Source: Dirofilaria immitis
Lineage: Eukaryota > Nematoda > Chromadorea > Rhabditida > Onchocercidae
Length of the DNA stretch: 64,000 nucleotides
Direction of reading: 5' to 3'
Assembly: GCA_024305405.1 (NCBI GenBank)
Contig: JAKNDB010000068.1
Coordinates: forward strand, 11,331,501-11,395,500
Part shown: positions 45,643-57,604 of the stretch, one piece after another
How the letters are laid out: each line of letters opens with the position of its first letter
How positions within the stretch are numbered: the stretch's first letter is position 1
Notes under the pieces: generated by a model
Seen by the model: only the letters and a program-made list of their open reading frames with translations
What the model was told of the DNA's origin: nothing
The model's database searches: none
Made by a program: the position numbers and the translations under genes

Positions 45643-46985
45643 CTCAAAAGGAAACGGAAAATTTTTCAAGACCAAAAACAAAATCTTATTTCTTTTCATA
45701 TTAGTTTTTAATAGAATTAATATAAATGTGTATTTATTTACCTAAACTACAAATCATATCAGATTTCTATTTCCATCATTTTAAATTTCTGTTCATACTA
45801 TTACAAATAACATGTATCTTAAATCTGTGCTTTTTATCATTTTAATTTTTATTGGCTTTTTATTGAGCAAAGCTGAATCTGTGCATATTAAGTGATTTGG
45901 TGAAAATGGTGTTTAAAAAGTTAGCTTGCACAATTATCAAATATAATTTTAATATTAGAGTTACTGAATAAAAATTAAGTTAATTCATCTGCAGGAAAAG
46001 AAAAGAAACAAACTAGTAGAGCGAATCAATCCACCGACTGTTTTTGATTCCGTCATTGTTTTTGTCAAAGATTAGCTTTAGTGATTGGTGGCACCGTTTA
46101 CTTTTGGGTAAAAATTCTTAACGCTTCTGAAAAAATAAGAAAAGATAGGAAAAAGTATTTGTTGAAATTCAACACTGACATTTATGAAAAATTTTAAGAA
46201 GACTTTTTCTGGAAATTTTTTAAATCTTTTTTCCAAATCGCACGGCGACTAAAATGTATTATTATCTCAGAAAAACAAAAAATTTCTCGACATGAGATGC
46301 ATGTTTGTGTGAAATATAATAAACTTATTCTCCTCCGTTTGCAATAATTTCCCTTTTTATGGTTTATTATCGTTTACCTTCCTTCTCTGCAATAAGCAAG
46401 CATACTAGCTAAAAATAAAATTAAGGTCTCGTAATTTCATGTAGTCTGGCGTTAAATGTTGTCGCATTCAAACTACGGTGATACGTAATAATCTATGCAG
46501 TTCTCGATCAAATTTTGATATTTAGTGGTACGGGGTTTTTTTCTTGGCCTTGAAGATTACTAGTTTGCCGAATGTAACTATCATATTTATTTGTTTATTT
46601 ATTCCTATGATTTAAATTCCTATTTGTCGCTACTTCTTTGTATCCTTTTATGAAACTTTTGGCATTTTGATTAACAAGCACTGAAATAGTTACATATATA
46701 AACTTATTAAAATATGAACTGAAAAATCTTTATTGCTTAAAACTTAGAATAATCTTGAGTCAATGACTCAGAGATTATTTTAACTGGGAGAATTTGTAAA
46801 TTTATTCTTTTTCAGACATTTGGTATTTGCCAAATCGTAATAACTTGTTATGCTACAAATGCTCGCCATTTTATTGTTACCGTAATGCTTATAGCTTACA
46901 GTCGTACAGGTTATGGATTATTGCTTCGAGATATCTGTTGCAGAATTGCTTTCCGTTTTTTAGCCATGACTGATTTGATGGAATA
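45643..46985. other. Divergent intergenic region between clip-1 and bcs-1
   Basis: It should hold the unidentified clip-1 first exon and the bcs-1 promoter. An acceptor-like site (tctttttcag) ends at 46815. It is a plausible spliced-leader acceptor for bcs-1, giving a leader of about 170 nt. The segment 46816-46986 is open for 56 codons and its stop overlaps the bcs-1 ATG (TAATG). Confidence 0.4.
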
Positions 46986-49926
46986 ATGAAAAGTTCCGGA
47001 AAATTTACGATGAATGAATCCGTGAATAGTGAACTCGTTGATTCACTTCAACGAACTCGTTTTGCAAAGGTAAATTTTTCAGTTTGTTGGATAAATGAGC
47101 AATTTTGATATGATTATTGATGTTGCTTTGCATTATTCCGTTTACGAATTAAAATCAATCATCAATCAATGGGGATTTTCGGCTGATCATGGATGTCTCA
47201 TCATATTGAGGAGATTGTTTCGACCAACCAATGGAATATTCCGTCTTTAGTTATTTCCATTTCCTTCAAAACTCTTTTATAAAAAGTTGATCCTTTTTTA
47301 TTTCAAGTATTCAGATATGCAGTTATTTGTCAACAAATCCTTACTTTGGAGCTGGAGCCGGACTTGCAGGTCTTGGAGTTTGTTTGTCGATTGCTCGGAA
47401 ATTGGCTGTCATATCGAATACATTATTCAGAAGACGATTCTTGATATCGTTACAAATCAGCAACGAAGATCCGTAAGTATTTCTACTTTGTTATCGTTAA
47501 GATATTAATTGGAAAAAATCTAATCTAAATAAAATTTTGCTTCTTTTTTCAACGACATTAGCAGTGTCGTGCTGCAAATATTGGCATGAAAAATGTTGCG
47601 ATTCGTTCACGGAGATGTCTTTTTTAATTATTGATTTTTAAATATCATATATGAAATATTGATTATTCGCAAATTAATATCATTTAGTGCATATCCATGG
47701 TTGCTGAACTATATCAATCGAAACAGTGCACGTCAAACACGGCAGATCTCAGTGCATACCTTAATTAGCCAAGCAGAAAGTGGTCGAACTGTTACGAATT
47801 TCACATATCTACCAGGACATGGAAAGCATTATTTCACATATAATTATCGATGGATACAGGTAGCATCAAAGCTGTACACTGGAATCCTTTAGTTTATAAC
47901 AGCACATAAAAAAATACATTTTTTTAGTTTATCCGTTTATATTGTTTAGGTAGAAAGACAGCGAGAAAAACAAGTCATACAAAGGGGAATTATCGCACAC
48001 CTTTTGAAACGGTTACATTAACTACTTTTGGTATGTCCCTTTTTTTCCTCGGATTATTTGTTTATTCTAATTGTATTATTTACTGTTTAAAACTTCTAGT
48101 TATAGGTATTGATGTACGATTTTTGACAAATTTACTCGATAAAGCCACCTCAGAAGCGCTGCAACATGTAAAAGTCTTAGTTTTATTTATTTAGCTTACA
48201 ATTTGTTTTTAGTTTAGCTCATCTTCCATTTCTTTCATCGTACTTATTAGTTCTTGGTTTCATCTTTTACCTGTTATCGCAGCCAAATATTTATGAAATA
48301 TCCAGTTGCAGAAAGTAGAGAGACTTTCTGACAGCTGATTTTATTTTGAGAAATATATAATAAAACTTTTCCAGTTAAGCAAAATTCACCTTGCAAGCAT
48401 AGATTTTTCAGGTTGAAACGGGTTTAGTTGTCTATCGAGCTATAGGACCGGAATGGCGTCGTTTCGGTACACCAATGCGAAAAAGACCTTTAGCATCAGT
48501 TATATTAGACGATGGTATCGCAAATTCAATTGTGAATGATTTTCAGGAATTTTGCTCATCCTCCAAGTGGTACTCTTAAACAGCACTTTCATTAGCAATA
48601 CCTTTTTGGTAATAGTTCTTTAATTATTGTTTTTATTCCAGTTCTCATAGTGTTCAAACTGTAGTAATTTATTTTAAAGGTACACGGAACGTGGGATTCC
48701 ATATCGTCGTGGCTATTTATTTTACGGACCGCCTGGATCCGGCAAAAGCAGTTTCATTGCTGCATTAGCCAGCTATTTTGGTTATAGCGTGTGCATGCTA
48801 TCACTTAGTGAACGAACCCTTGATGATGATCGTTTAAATCATCTCTTGAATACTCCACCTCCTTATGTAAGTCAATGATTAGAATTAAGAAAACATATGC
48901 TCTTATACAGTAACTGATTTTTACGATTACTATCCAGTGAATTGGCAGCAGTAAAATGGAATTTTGAATATAGAGTATAGTAGTATTAGAAGATGTGGAT
49001 GCGGCTTTTGGTTCTCGTGACGATCCAGTGCAATCTTCAAAGGCATACGAAGGTTTGACAAGGTATGTCAAGTTTGGAGCAGTATATCATCATTCAAATT
49101 CACATAAAAACACAAATGTTCAATAGTAGAGGAGGCACAAATGTTCAGTGATTCGCTTCCTTTCATGTGTAATTAAAGAGCCTTATTTGTTTAGCTAAAC
49201 TGTGGATTCAAGGAACTACTAAATAAGTTTGTAATGTACGAACTATGGATAGGAGTTGAATCATTAATTTTCTTAGTCTTTCAATATTGTGAATTTCATG
49301 TTTACAGGGTGACATTTTCCGGCTTGTTGAATGCAATTGATGGTGTTGCTAGTGCAGATGAACGAATACTTTTCATGACGACTAATCATGTTGATCGTCT
49401 TGATCCTGCCCTAATACGTCCAGGTCGTGTCGATGTGAAGCAATATTTTGGTTATTGCACGGAGACTATGTTTTCTGAAGTACATTTTCTGAGTAATTTT
49501 ATGAAAAATTTTTAACAATTAGCTTACACAGTGCTGTTGAAATTGAACCCTACGTATTTTTATTTGCACATGCGAAAGGGTAATGCAACTTGTTTATTGA
49601 ATATATGAATCTGATTTGATGTATTTTGGACTAATTCACTAAAATGACTTTTTCTATATTAAATCGGTAAAAAAATTAGTATTATTTGTTTAACCGACAA
49701 GAAATACTTGCTTAATGATTGAAAATTGAAAACAAAACTATTACAGATATTCAAGCACTTCTATGGTGATAGCATTACCAAAGAGATGGCTTTGAAATTT
49801 CAAAAAGCTGCAGTGACACTTAATACGAAAATAAGTCCAGCTCAAGTGCAAGGATACTTACTGCTGCGTAAGGAAGATCCGGAAGCCTCTATCAATGATA
49901 TTGCAATGATCACGCATTGTAAATAA
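46986..49926 (+). CDS. bcs-1: Mitochondrial AAA chaperone BCS1, 10 exons, about 447 aa
   Basis: Inner-membrane AAA ATPase that inserts the Rieske iron-sulfur protein into complex III. Exons: 46986-47069, 47315-47472, 47688-47859, 47950-48030, 48106-48167, 48412-48569, 48680-48866, 48974-49062, 49308-49479, 49747-49926. Landmarks: the N-terminal membrane segment [20 protein letters not shown]; the BCS1-specific domain including [39 protein letters not shown] entering Walker [10 protein letters not shown] (about 255-263); Walker B VVLEDVDA (about 304-311); and the strongly conserved [20 protein letters not shown]. It ends [17 protein letters not shown] and a short tail. Exon 4 lacks one base (GGGGA near 47985), shifting [12 protein letters not shown] out of frame; all other joins agree. 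A second in-frame ATG at 47010 could be the real start. Confidence 0.95.
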
Positions 49927-51816
49927 GAATTAATTTATCTTTATTTACAATACCTAAAAGTTACGGAAGCAAATCTGAAAAGTGATGTTAGTTTGTCAAT
50001 ATTGATTTTGGTTTTGCGCCAGTTTAAAAGTATCCTTGTAGATTGGTTTTTCTACTGATTCTGTTCTTTTAAACAGTATTTTACCTGAAATGAATAATAT
50101 TGCTGAACCATTTATTGTTTTATCGATTTAACATCACTTATCAGATTCGATTTTTTGTTTTAACCCTACTTCCAGCCAGCGTATTCTTAGCAACTGAAAT
50201 AGAAGTATAACGAAGCAGAATACTGGGTAAGAAATATATGATGATTTTGTCCCAAATTCAATTCTATATGAAATCAAAGATCAGTAAGAATTTTTATAAT
50301 GTTTTATTGAATATTTTGGAGCGTCTTTAAAATTAAGATATTACCTAATTATATTAACATTTTGGTAATGATTTAAATAATACGTATGTTGAATATATGT
50401 AGAAAAAGAGAAGAATTAGGTACAGGAAATTAGGTATATAAATTATAATTTCGAAAAAATTGTAAGTATCAGAAGATTAAATTCATAGTAGGTTACCTTG
50501 ATGAGTTTGGTCTTTTTTAATGGTAATTTAATCGTAAATGGAAGCATTTGATTTTTTACCGATACCGTTATCTGCAATACATTAATTTTTATTTGAAGAT
50601 TTTTTGTGTAAAATTGTTGAGTGTTCTAATAAAAGTTTTTGGAAAATTGAAAGCTTGAAATTATGTTGCGAAAACATACCAAGCAGAGGATCACAATGAA
50701 CGATAACATTACTCTGAAAATAAAATACAGCAAGTAAGTTTTAGGCGAGAAAATAACATGGAGAAGACTGGAGATAAAGCTAAGGACGCTTCAGTTCCGT
50801 GCTTAATAAATCAAATCATGTAATCAATAATAGGAGCGAAATCAGGAAGATGAACTAGTCGACGTAGCCGTCATCTACTGATTCCTAAACAATTCTGGTT
50901 TAAGACAACATAATTCTTCTATTGGCTGACCTAGGAAAACGCAATAATGCAAAAGAACATTTCTTTCATCACCAAAACCACTTCCCAACTAGAGAAAAAG
51001 ACTAATATAGCGACTGGGACAAAAGTTTGAATAATGTTGACCATGAAATAGTTTTTACCGGCTTTTAGATGTGAGCGCGAATTATAAAATGAAGTGTTGG
51101 AATAGGCTTTGTTATTAATTTTGTGTCGAAGGTCAGCGCCAAAATTCGCGTGTTTGTTGGAGATACATGTTTGTGATCGTTACTAAACTTTTAGGCTTGC
51201 TTTTTATCGACATTTAATAAAATAGTACTTTTCTTCTCAGAAATTATTGCCTAATTTTTTTATTTTCCTTTCATTTTATATCTAAAAAGTTAAAATCTTT
51301 GAAATGTTATGTGTATTTGAGAGGAGCTATTGATAATATCGTGCGAAATCAATTTCTGTCATTTCATCAAGTAGTCACATTAATTTGAATGATTCGCGAT
51401 AAACAGAGTTTTCTGTCTTAGGCTGGGAACTTCATCTGCGCGAAAGTCGATAAACATTTTTAACTTTTTAAAGCGTAGCATCATGATTCTGAATTTTTCT
51501 AGGCGGTTTCTGAATTACTGCATATGTGTATTCAATGAAATAGAAGAGATAATTGAAAAAAAAAAATGAAATGATGAAGATTTAGTGCTCTAGTGTTGGA
51601 AGGCAGAGCCATCAATCGATAATCAATGCAGATAATCATAAATTTTGCTTTTCGGAATCAAAATTGTTGAGGAGAAATAAAAGGAATGAGTAGAATGGAT
51701 TTTTGTATTTTACTGAAATGGATTTAGGAAATTAATTGTTTTCAAGTGTTCCAGCTCGAAATTTAAACTGATGAATTTTTTAATATCTTGTGTTTTTACA
51801 GATTGTTTAGCAAAGT
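49927..51816. other. Intergenic between bcs-1 and the first geminin-like gene
   Basis: No exon pair or repeat was recognised. It presumably holds the bcs-1 3' UTR and, at its right end, a T-rich acceptor (tgtgtttttacag, ending 51801), 15 bases before the next start codon. That acceptor is a candidate spliced-leader site. Confidence 0.5.
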
Positions 51817-52766
51817 ATGGGTGAGCACCTGGATGTTGAAAATTTTTCATCAACGATATTGAGAAAACAATTGGAACAGATTAAGGAAAAGGTCATTTGT
51901 TAAATGTACTCGAAATTAGTTATTAATGTCAGTTTGATACTTTCTTTCTCAGTGTGGATCGTTTTTCAATGGAGTGCTTGTTAGTGACGAAAGTTTAGTG
52001 ATACGACTTTCAATTTCGAATTCTCAGTTTCTCATAATATTACCTACTCCCATAATTGATTGGAGTGTGGCCTAAAATTTTTAGTAATCAACCCCATAAT
52101 TAATTAGGCCATTTGATGAACAATTGACTATAACTTTTTGTCTTGCGTTCTTTCCTTGACACTGCTGAGAATTTAACAATTAAGTTAATGAATACTACCT
52201 CATAATTTCTTTCAGAAAGAAATCCGAGATGTCATTCATGAATCAATAGAAACAGAAATTTCATTACCTTGCTTATTTGAAGCTTATGATTCAGAAAAAG
52301 CTAATTTGCAGTTTTGGTATTCAATGGCTGAAAAATTAGCAAGTGAATGTGACAAATTGGAAGAAGACAATGTTAAAGTGAGGAAAAATGAAATTTTTGC
52401 AATAACTAGAATTTGTTTTGCGATATATGCTTAATTCCTTTAATGCTTCATCTTTTATAGCTTCATACCGTTTTTGCCAGAGCTGGATGTTTTGATGAAG
52501 CGTTTTTATTCATAAATCTAAGTATCTGCAACTTCTGGAATAATTTCCAATTAGTCTCGATTTTAAAATTTTTGCTTTAATTATATGACAAAACTGATTC
52601 AGTATTAGTTCTGAGATGTTGATTTTTTCAGTTAGAGAATTTAATAAATGACAGAGAAACTCGGTTAAATGAACTCAAAAATCTGAATGCTGAATTACTG
52701 GAGGAAGCGCACTATCTGGATAATGATACTCACGAGATTAAGTCCATCGCCTCATCGTCTTCCTGA
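51817..52766 (+). CDS. Geminin-like protein A, 3 exons, 123 aa
   Basis: Geminin inhibits replication licensing by binding CDT1 through a dimeric coiled coil. Exons 51817-51891, 52216-52377 and 52632-52766 join in phase with no breaks. The short N-terminus carries no recognised domain. Residues about 57-116 form a coiled coil starting QFWYSMAEKLASECDKLEED, then NDRETRLNELKNLNAELLEE. The aromatic-Trp entry (QFW), AEK, the N-x-KL and the N-x-EL spacing follow the geminin coiled coil without gaps. The protein is shorter than typical geminin (about 200 aa) and ends in a Ser-rich tail. The family call rests on this one region. CDT1 binding is inferred. Confidence 0.68.
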
Positions 52767-53515
52767 ATTTATTTAATTTTGAATAGTTCAATCTCACTGT
52801 GTATATCTATAGTTTTTACACTGTGACCTGTTTTGTGTCTACTTTATTATTTGTAACGAAAATCATATTTTCTTGAAATTGCTTGAAATATTGTCGAAAA
52901 CTTCAGCGAGTTTATTGGTTAATGAGAATTGACGAAATTTACAGCACAAACATGTAATTTCTAGTTGTGATCATCTTAAATTTGAATTTTGAAGTGTCAC
53001 GGTTTCATGGCGTCGATGATAAAATGCTACAGATTTGATTTGTTACCATTTTGATTCAGTTTTCTTCTTTCACCATACGGTTTATCAATAGAAAATGGAT
53101 GAAAAAACAGTCTGTTTCGGATTTATAATCTTTTATTAGACTATATGTGCATACAGTGTTTACTTTGTTTTTACTTGATAAAGTTTCAAGTTAATTTTTT
53201 TCGTTCTGTACTTTTTCAGACATTTCAATTTTCTTTGCAGTATATCTTATACATATCTTAGTTCTTATTCATGCTTCCTTTTTGTTTATAATTTCGATTA
53301 TTTGTGAATTTTACTAACATTTTTACAATATGTTTTCAGGATTAAATTGTATTCTTTTCAGATATTTATAAGCACGTGTATTTTGTTTACATTCATGAAA
53401 TGTCAGCATTTAAATTTAAAAGCATTATAGTGACATGGATGAAGTCCTATGCTTTTATACTTCTTTCCAGTTTCAGCTGCTTATTCTGCAAAACATAGAG
53501 TAAGACTCTGAAAAT

Positions 53516-55096
53516 ATGCCAGGTGGAGCACTTTGCCAGGTGCAGAATATACCAACAAATGCGACGCGAAAAGTAGGAGAGTTGAAAGATTCGAAAGCAA
53601 TTACAGCAAATGCTAGGATAGAATCTGTAAGTGTCATATGATTGTTGTATTTCGATAGTTGAGTTTTATTAATTCACTCAAGTCGTTTTACTGAATAATT
53701 TCCATCAAAGTTTAAAATATTTCCATGCACTGCACAAAGCATGTTTCAGTAGCATGGTTTACTGCTCAATAAAGAGTAGATTAAATATTAATTTCCTATG
53801 TTGACAGAAATTCATTCAATAAACCGCTATAAGATCTTTTTTTTCATTAAGTGTGAGTTTCCATAAACTTCGATTTATTTTCTTGGCTCTTGAAGCAAGG
53901 ACTAAAATTTAAAGTGAGAAACCAAAACTATTCATTTAGATATGAGATTCGGATAATGCCATAGGTATTAACATTATTCGGCTATCTCATTGCTGATCAA
54001 TCAGAAAAGTTTCAAAATAAAACAAGTTAATATCAAAACTAATATTAAGCATGGAAATGAGGAAAATGGAGCGAAAATCGAAAATCAGAATCTGGGAATG
54101 ACATTGATGAACATGGATGAGAAGATAAACGAAACAAAAGTCGTAATGGCAGAATTTTTGCATGAGTCATTAGATACTGCTGAGGTCTTTGTATAATTTG
54201 TTCCATTACCAGCACTGTAATTTTGTTATTCTATCGATTATCTAATTTTAAGACAATTTCGGATTGTTTTTTCTTCCTGAATACCTAGCGAAAATGAGAA
54301 AATTTGGATGATCGTCTTCTTGTTCAGAAAAGCAAAGCAGTAGACGGGAAAAGTAGTAGTAGGAGCAGTCTCAAACCTTTTTCATTAAAAAAAATTTCTT
54401 ATTAGTAATTGTTGATTATTTCCCTTTGAATAAATCGCTCTTTTGAAGAAATGAAAACTTTAAGTATCTGTTGAAAGCAGTTCTTTGTTTTCAGGTTGCT
54501 GTACAGACCGACGTAATAGTTAACACCAAATCGCCGAAATTAACAGTTGAAGATTTGAGATCACAAGAAGTTAGCGTAAATTACTGGCGTCGGTTGACAG
54601 AGCGATTCTATGTCGAAAGGAGCGGAAAGCACGAATAAATTTTGAAGTCCGTTTATACTGAATTCAGGATTTCTTATTATGGGTAGCAGGAAGAAATTGT
54701 AAAACTTGTAGAATTTGATAAAATCATCTTAAAAATATTTTTTGTCCTATTACAAGTATAGAATTGTTTTTTCGAGAAGGCTAATATTTTTAATTATGAA
54801 AAATATTTTTTGAAAATTAAGTCCAGTATATGGTGAAATCGGAAAATTAAATTTGAATTTTAATCATACTATAAAAACAGACTTTTTATGACAGTTGAAT
54901 TAAAAAGACATTGCAGTTATCAATTCGTCTTGCCAAACGAAATGAAGAAATTGTGAAACAAGAAGAAGATTATTTGGCACTTAAGCATTATATTTCTGCC
55001 GAAGAAAGTACCGAAAGCATTAGCGAATCTGATGAAGGAGAAGGTGAAGATCGACGGTTTATGAGTAACATAAGTGACAAAAATAACGTGCATTAA
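53516..55096 (+). CDS. Geminin-like protein B, 4 exons, about 207 aa
   Basis: Exons 53516-53626, 54005-54184, 54495-54646 and 54917-55096 (stop). All joins are in phase if one missing base is restored near 54621. The unrepaired exon 3 would stop after SGKHE; the repaired one reads on through RKARINFE to a donor. The layout resembles animal geminin: a disordered N-terminal half, then LTVEDLRSQEVSVNYWRRLT leading into a coiled coil (about residues 126-185, with LSIRLAKRNEEIVKQEEDYL), then an acidic tail (SESDEGEGED). The length equals that of typical geminin. The coiled coil is more diverged than in the neighbour at 51817. A T-rich acceptor (ttctttccag, ending 53470) precedes the start. Confidence 0.62.
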
Positions 55097-57540
55097 TTAA
55101 GTGCATTTCATGTGTTTGAAATGCGCAAATTGTATGTAACAAAGGTTCCATTAAATAACTTTGGACTGGCATTATTTTTTCCTTTTTGCTCAATATCTCC
55201 ATATCAAATAATTTCTACCGTATTATTTTATTTGAAAATAGTAATCTTTCTCTAATTTTCTTTCAACTGTTTTATCTCTAGTCATTCTTGGGAATGGATT
55301 AAATTTCGAGGAATTGCAAGAATGGAATGCAGTCCATTTCTGTTCGTTTTTCGTAGTATTCGTTGTATTGTTATATCTATCCTGTGAATTGATTTATTTC
55401 CAGAGCAAATAATTTGCAATTATTGTTATTTCATATCCCTTTTTTAACCTTGAAATCGATCATTCATCCTGCGTATGTGTTTTGCAATGCTTATGCCTTA
55501 TTTGTTCTGCAAAGTTTTTCACACATCTTTTCCTTTATTATTTTTCTACTATTTTTTGCCAATACTAATAATTAAGAATGTTCGGCTACTGCTCTTATTT
55601 GCGCGAGTATCAGTAAATTTTGAAATTTTCACTTTTTTTTTAATTTTTAGCTAATAAATTACCAAATTATACATTACGTTAGATAAATATTAACATGTAG
55701 TTTTCATATGTTTTGAATGATCTTGTGCTATTATTAACATTAGAATCATGTTTAGACAAAGCAAAAACTTTGCCATCTTCTGATTATTACATTGTTCTTC
55801 CACAAGTTACTTGAAAATATCTTTTTTGTTTCTATTGCATTTTGCTATATATTGATATATTATTCGAATTCAGTATCTTCTGTTTCCAACGTTTATGGCA
55901 ACTGTTCCGGATTTAAAAATGATTTTTGATTTGCTATTCATTAAACTATACTCGACTTGAGGATATTCTTGCTTGAGTCGTATGCCCTCAAAATGAATAT
56001 GTAGTTCAGATATGACAAATTCTCCAAATTTTTTGTCTATTTCTAAATACTGAAGTAGTGTAGTATTGAAGTATGTTTGGATGATTCAATGAATATATTT
56101 GATGTATACTGAAATCAAGCAACATAGAAAATTTTCTATACCATACGTATATATATATATATTTATCCCATTAATTAATTAATATTTTAAAGGGATTGAT
56201 GGTTGGTGCATGTGCGTGTATGTTCATCTCGTTCCAATCTGTATGGCACGTATGGATAGAAGGAAAGATATAGATTTGTGTGGATAGTTAGATGGATAGA
56301 TCTTGGGGATGGGAACATGGTGACACCTGTCGTGGTTGTCATTGTCATGCTAAACAATCAGCGAGGTCATCATCAAGTTCGATTTTCGATGCTTGTTTAT
56401 GGCTAATATTTTACGGATGAATGAATGCCTTCGGAATGCTGTAATCGAACATTTGAAATTAAAAAAATATATATATTGGGATAGGAGTTTTAATCCTATA
56501 TGGAATATTTAATTATTATTTAAAAAATTACGTAAGATATCGTAGCGATATCATGATACATTATCAATAATTTCATCTTCAAGATACTAGTGACTGATGG
56601 TATCTTAGATAATTTATCAAATATTGTAATCCATAATCTTCTTTTTTCTTTCCGATTTTTGAATCTAATAAGAGTGTTCCTTGTTAATCATTGCTTAATT
56701 ATTCAATCGTATCATTTCGTTATATGCTGTTTTTCATTGCTTAAATTTATGTTTAGTATTAAAAAAAATTACAGGAGTCAAAATTAGAGTAATTTAAAAA
56801 TATTCACATATCAATGATAAATGTGAATATTAAACAAATGAGAACATTGAATGAAATCGGATAAAAATTAAACTGCTAATATCAAACATTTTTTAATCAG
56901 TTCATTATTCGAGGCGAAGAAAAAACGTTCTCATGAATCTATTTTCCTCTTTTAATGTTTGCTGAAACAAACTATCACAAATTTGATTTACTTAAGCTTT
57001 TTTATTTCTTTGCTAGCAATCAGAAACAAAAAAATTTGATTATAATTGAAGAAATGCAATTAAATCTTATACTATCAATAAATTCAAATATTTCGATAAA
57101 TCTAAAAGGAATTTCTTCATTCGTTGGCAAAAATTATTCATAAATATTTAGCAGATAAAATAAAATAAATAATGAAAAGACATATAATTGCTGTATGTTG
57201 TACGTTAATAGATCTGTTGATGCAAAAATCATTCGAAGTATGGATCGATCAGTAATTAATTGCTTATTTCTAATATGACGAAGTAATATTCGAGATAGGA
57301 TAGGATAAAGGTAAAAGGACAAGTGAACAGTAAATGAGATGACAGGAAGAGAGAGGTAAAAGCGGTCATCTGAAAGGAATTCAATTTGATTTGATAGAGA
57401 AGGAAAGATAGGAAAAGGTTTAGAAGAAAAACGAGACATGGCCAATTAATTGTATTATGCTATTAAGTCATGACGATTATAGCTGAAACACCTGATATTT
57501 CCGAGATTATCTTAATATACGAAATCACAAACATATATGT

Positions 57541-57604
57541 AGATAGATGAATACATAGATAGGTACATAGATAGATGTATGTATGTATGTATGTATGTAT
57601 GTAT
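57541..57604. repeat. (GATA)/(GTAT)n microsatellite
   Basis: Degenerate agat/acatagat units pass into seven perfect tatg units at about 57577-57604. Confidence 0.93.

Noticed and set aside
46376..46402. Possible clip-1 first exon (MLAYCREG) with a good donor on the minus strand
   Set aside because: Its phase does not match the acceptor at 45642. It would need another frame error, so it is not claimed.
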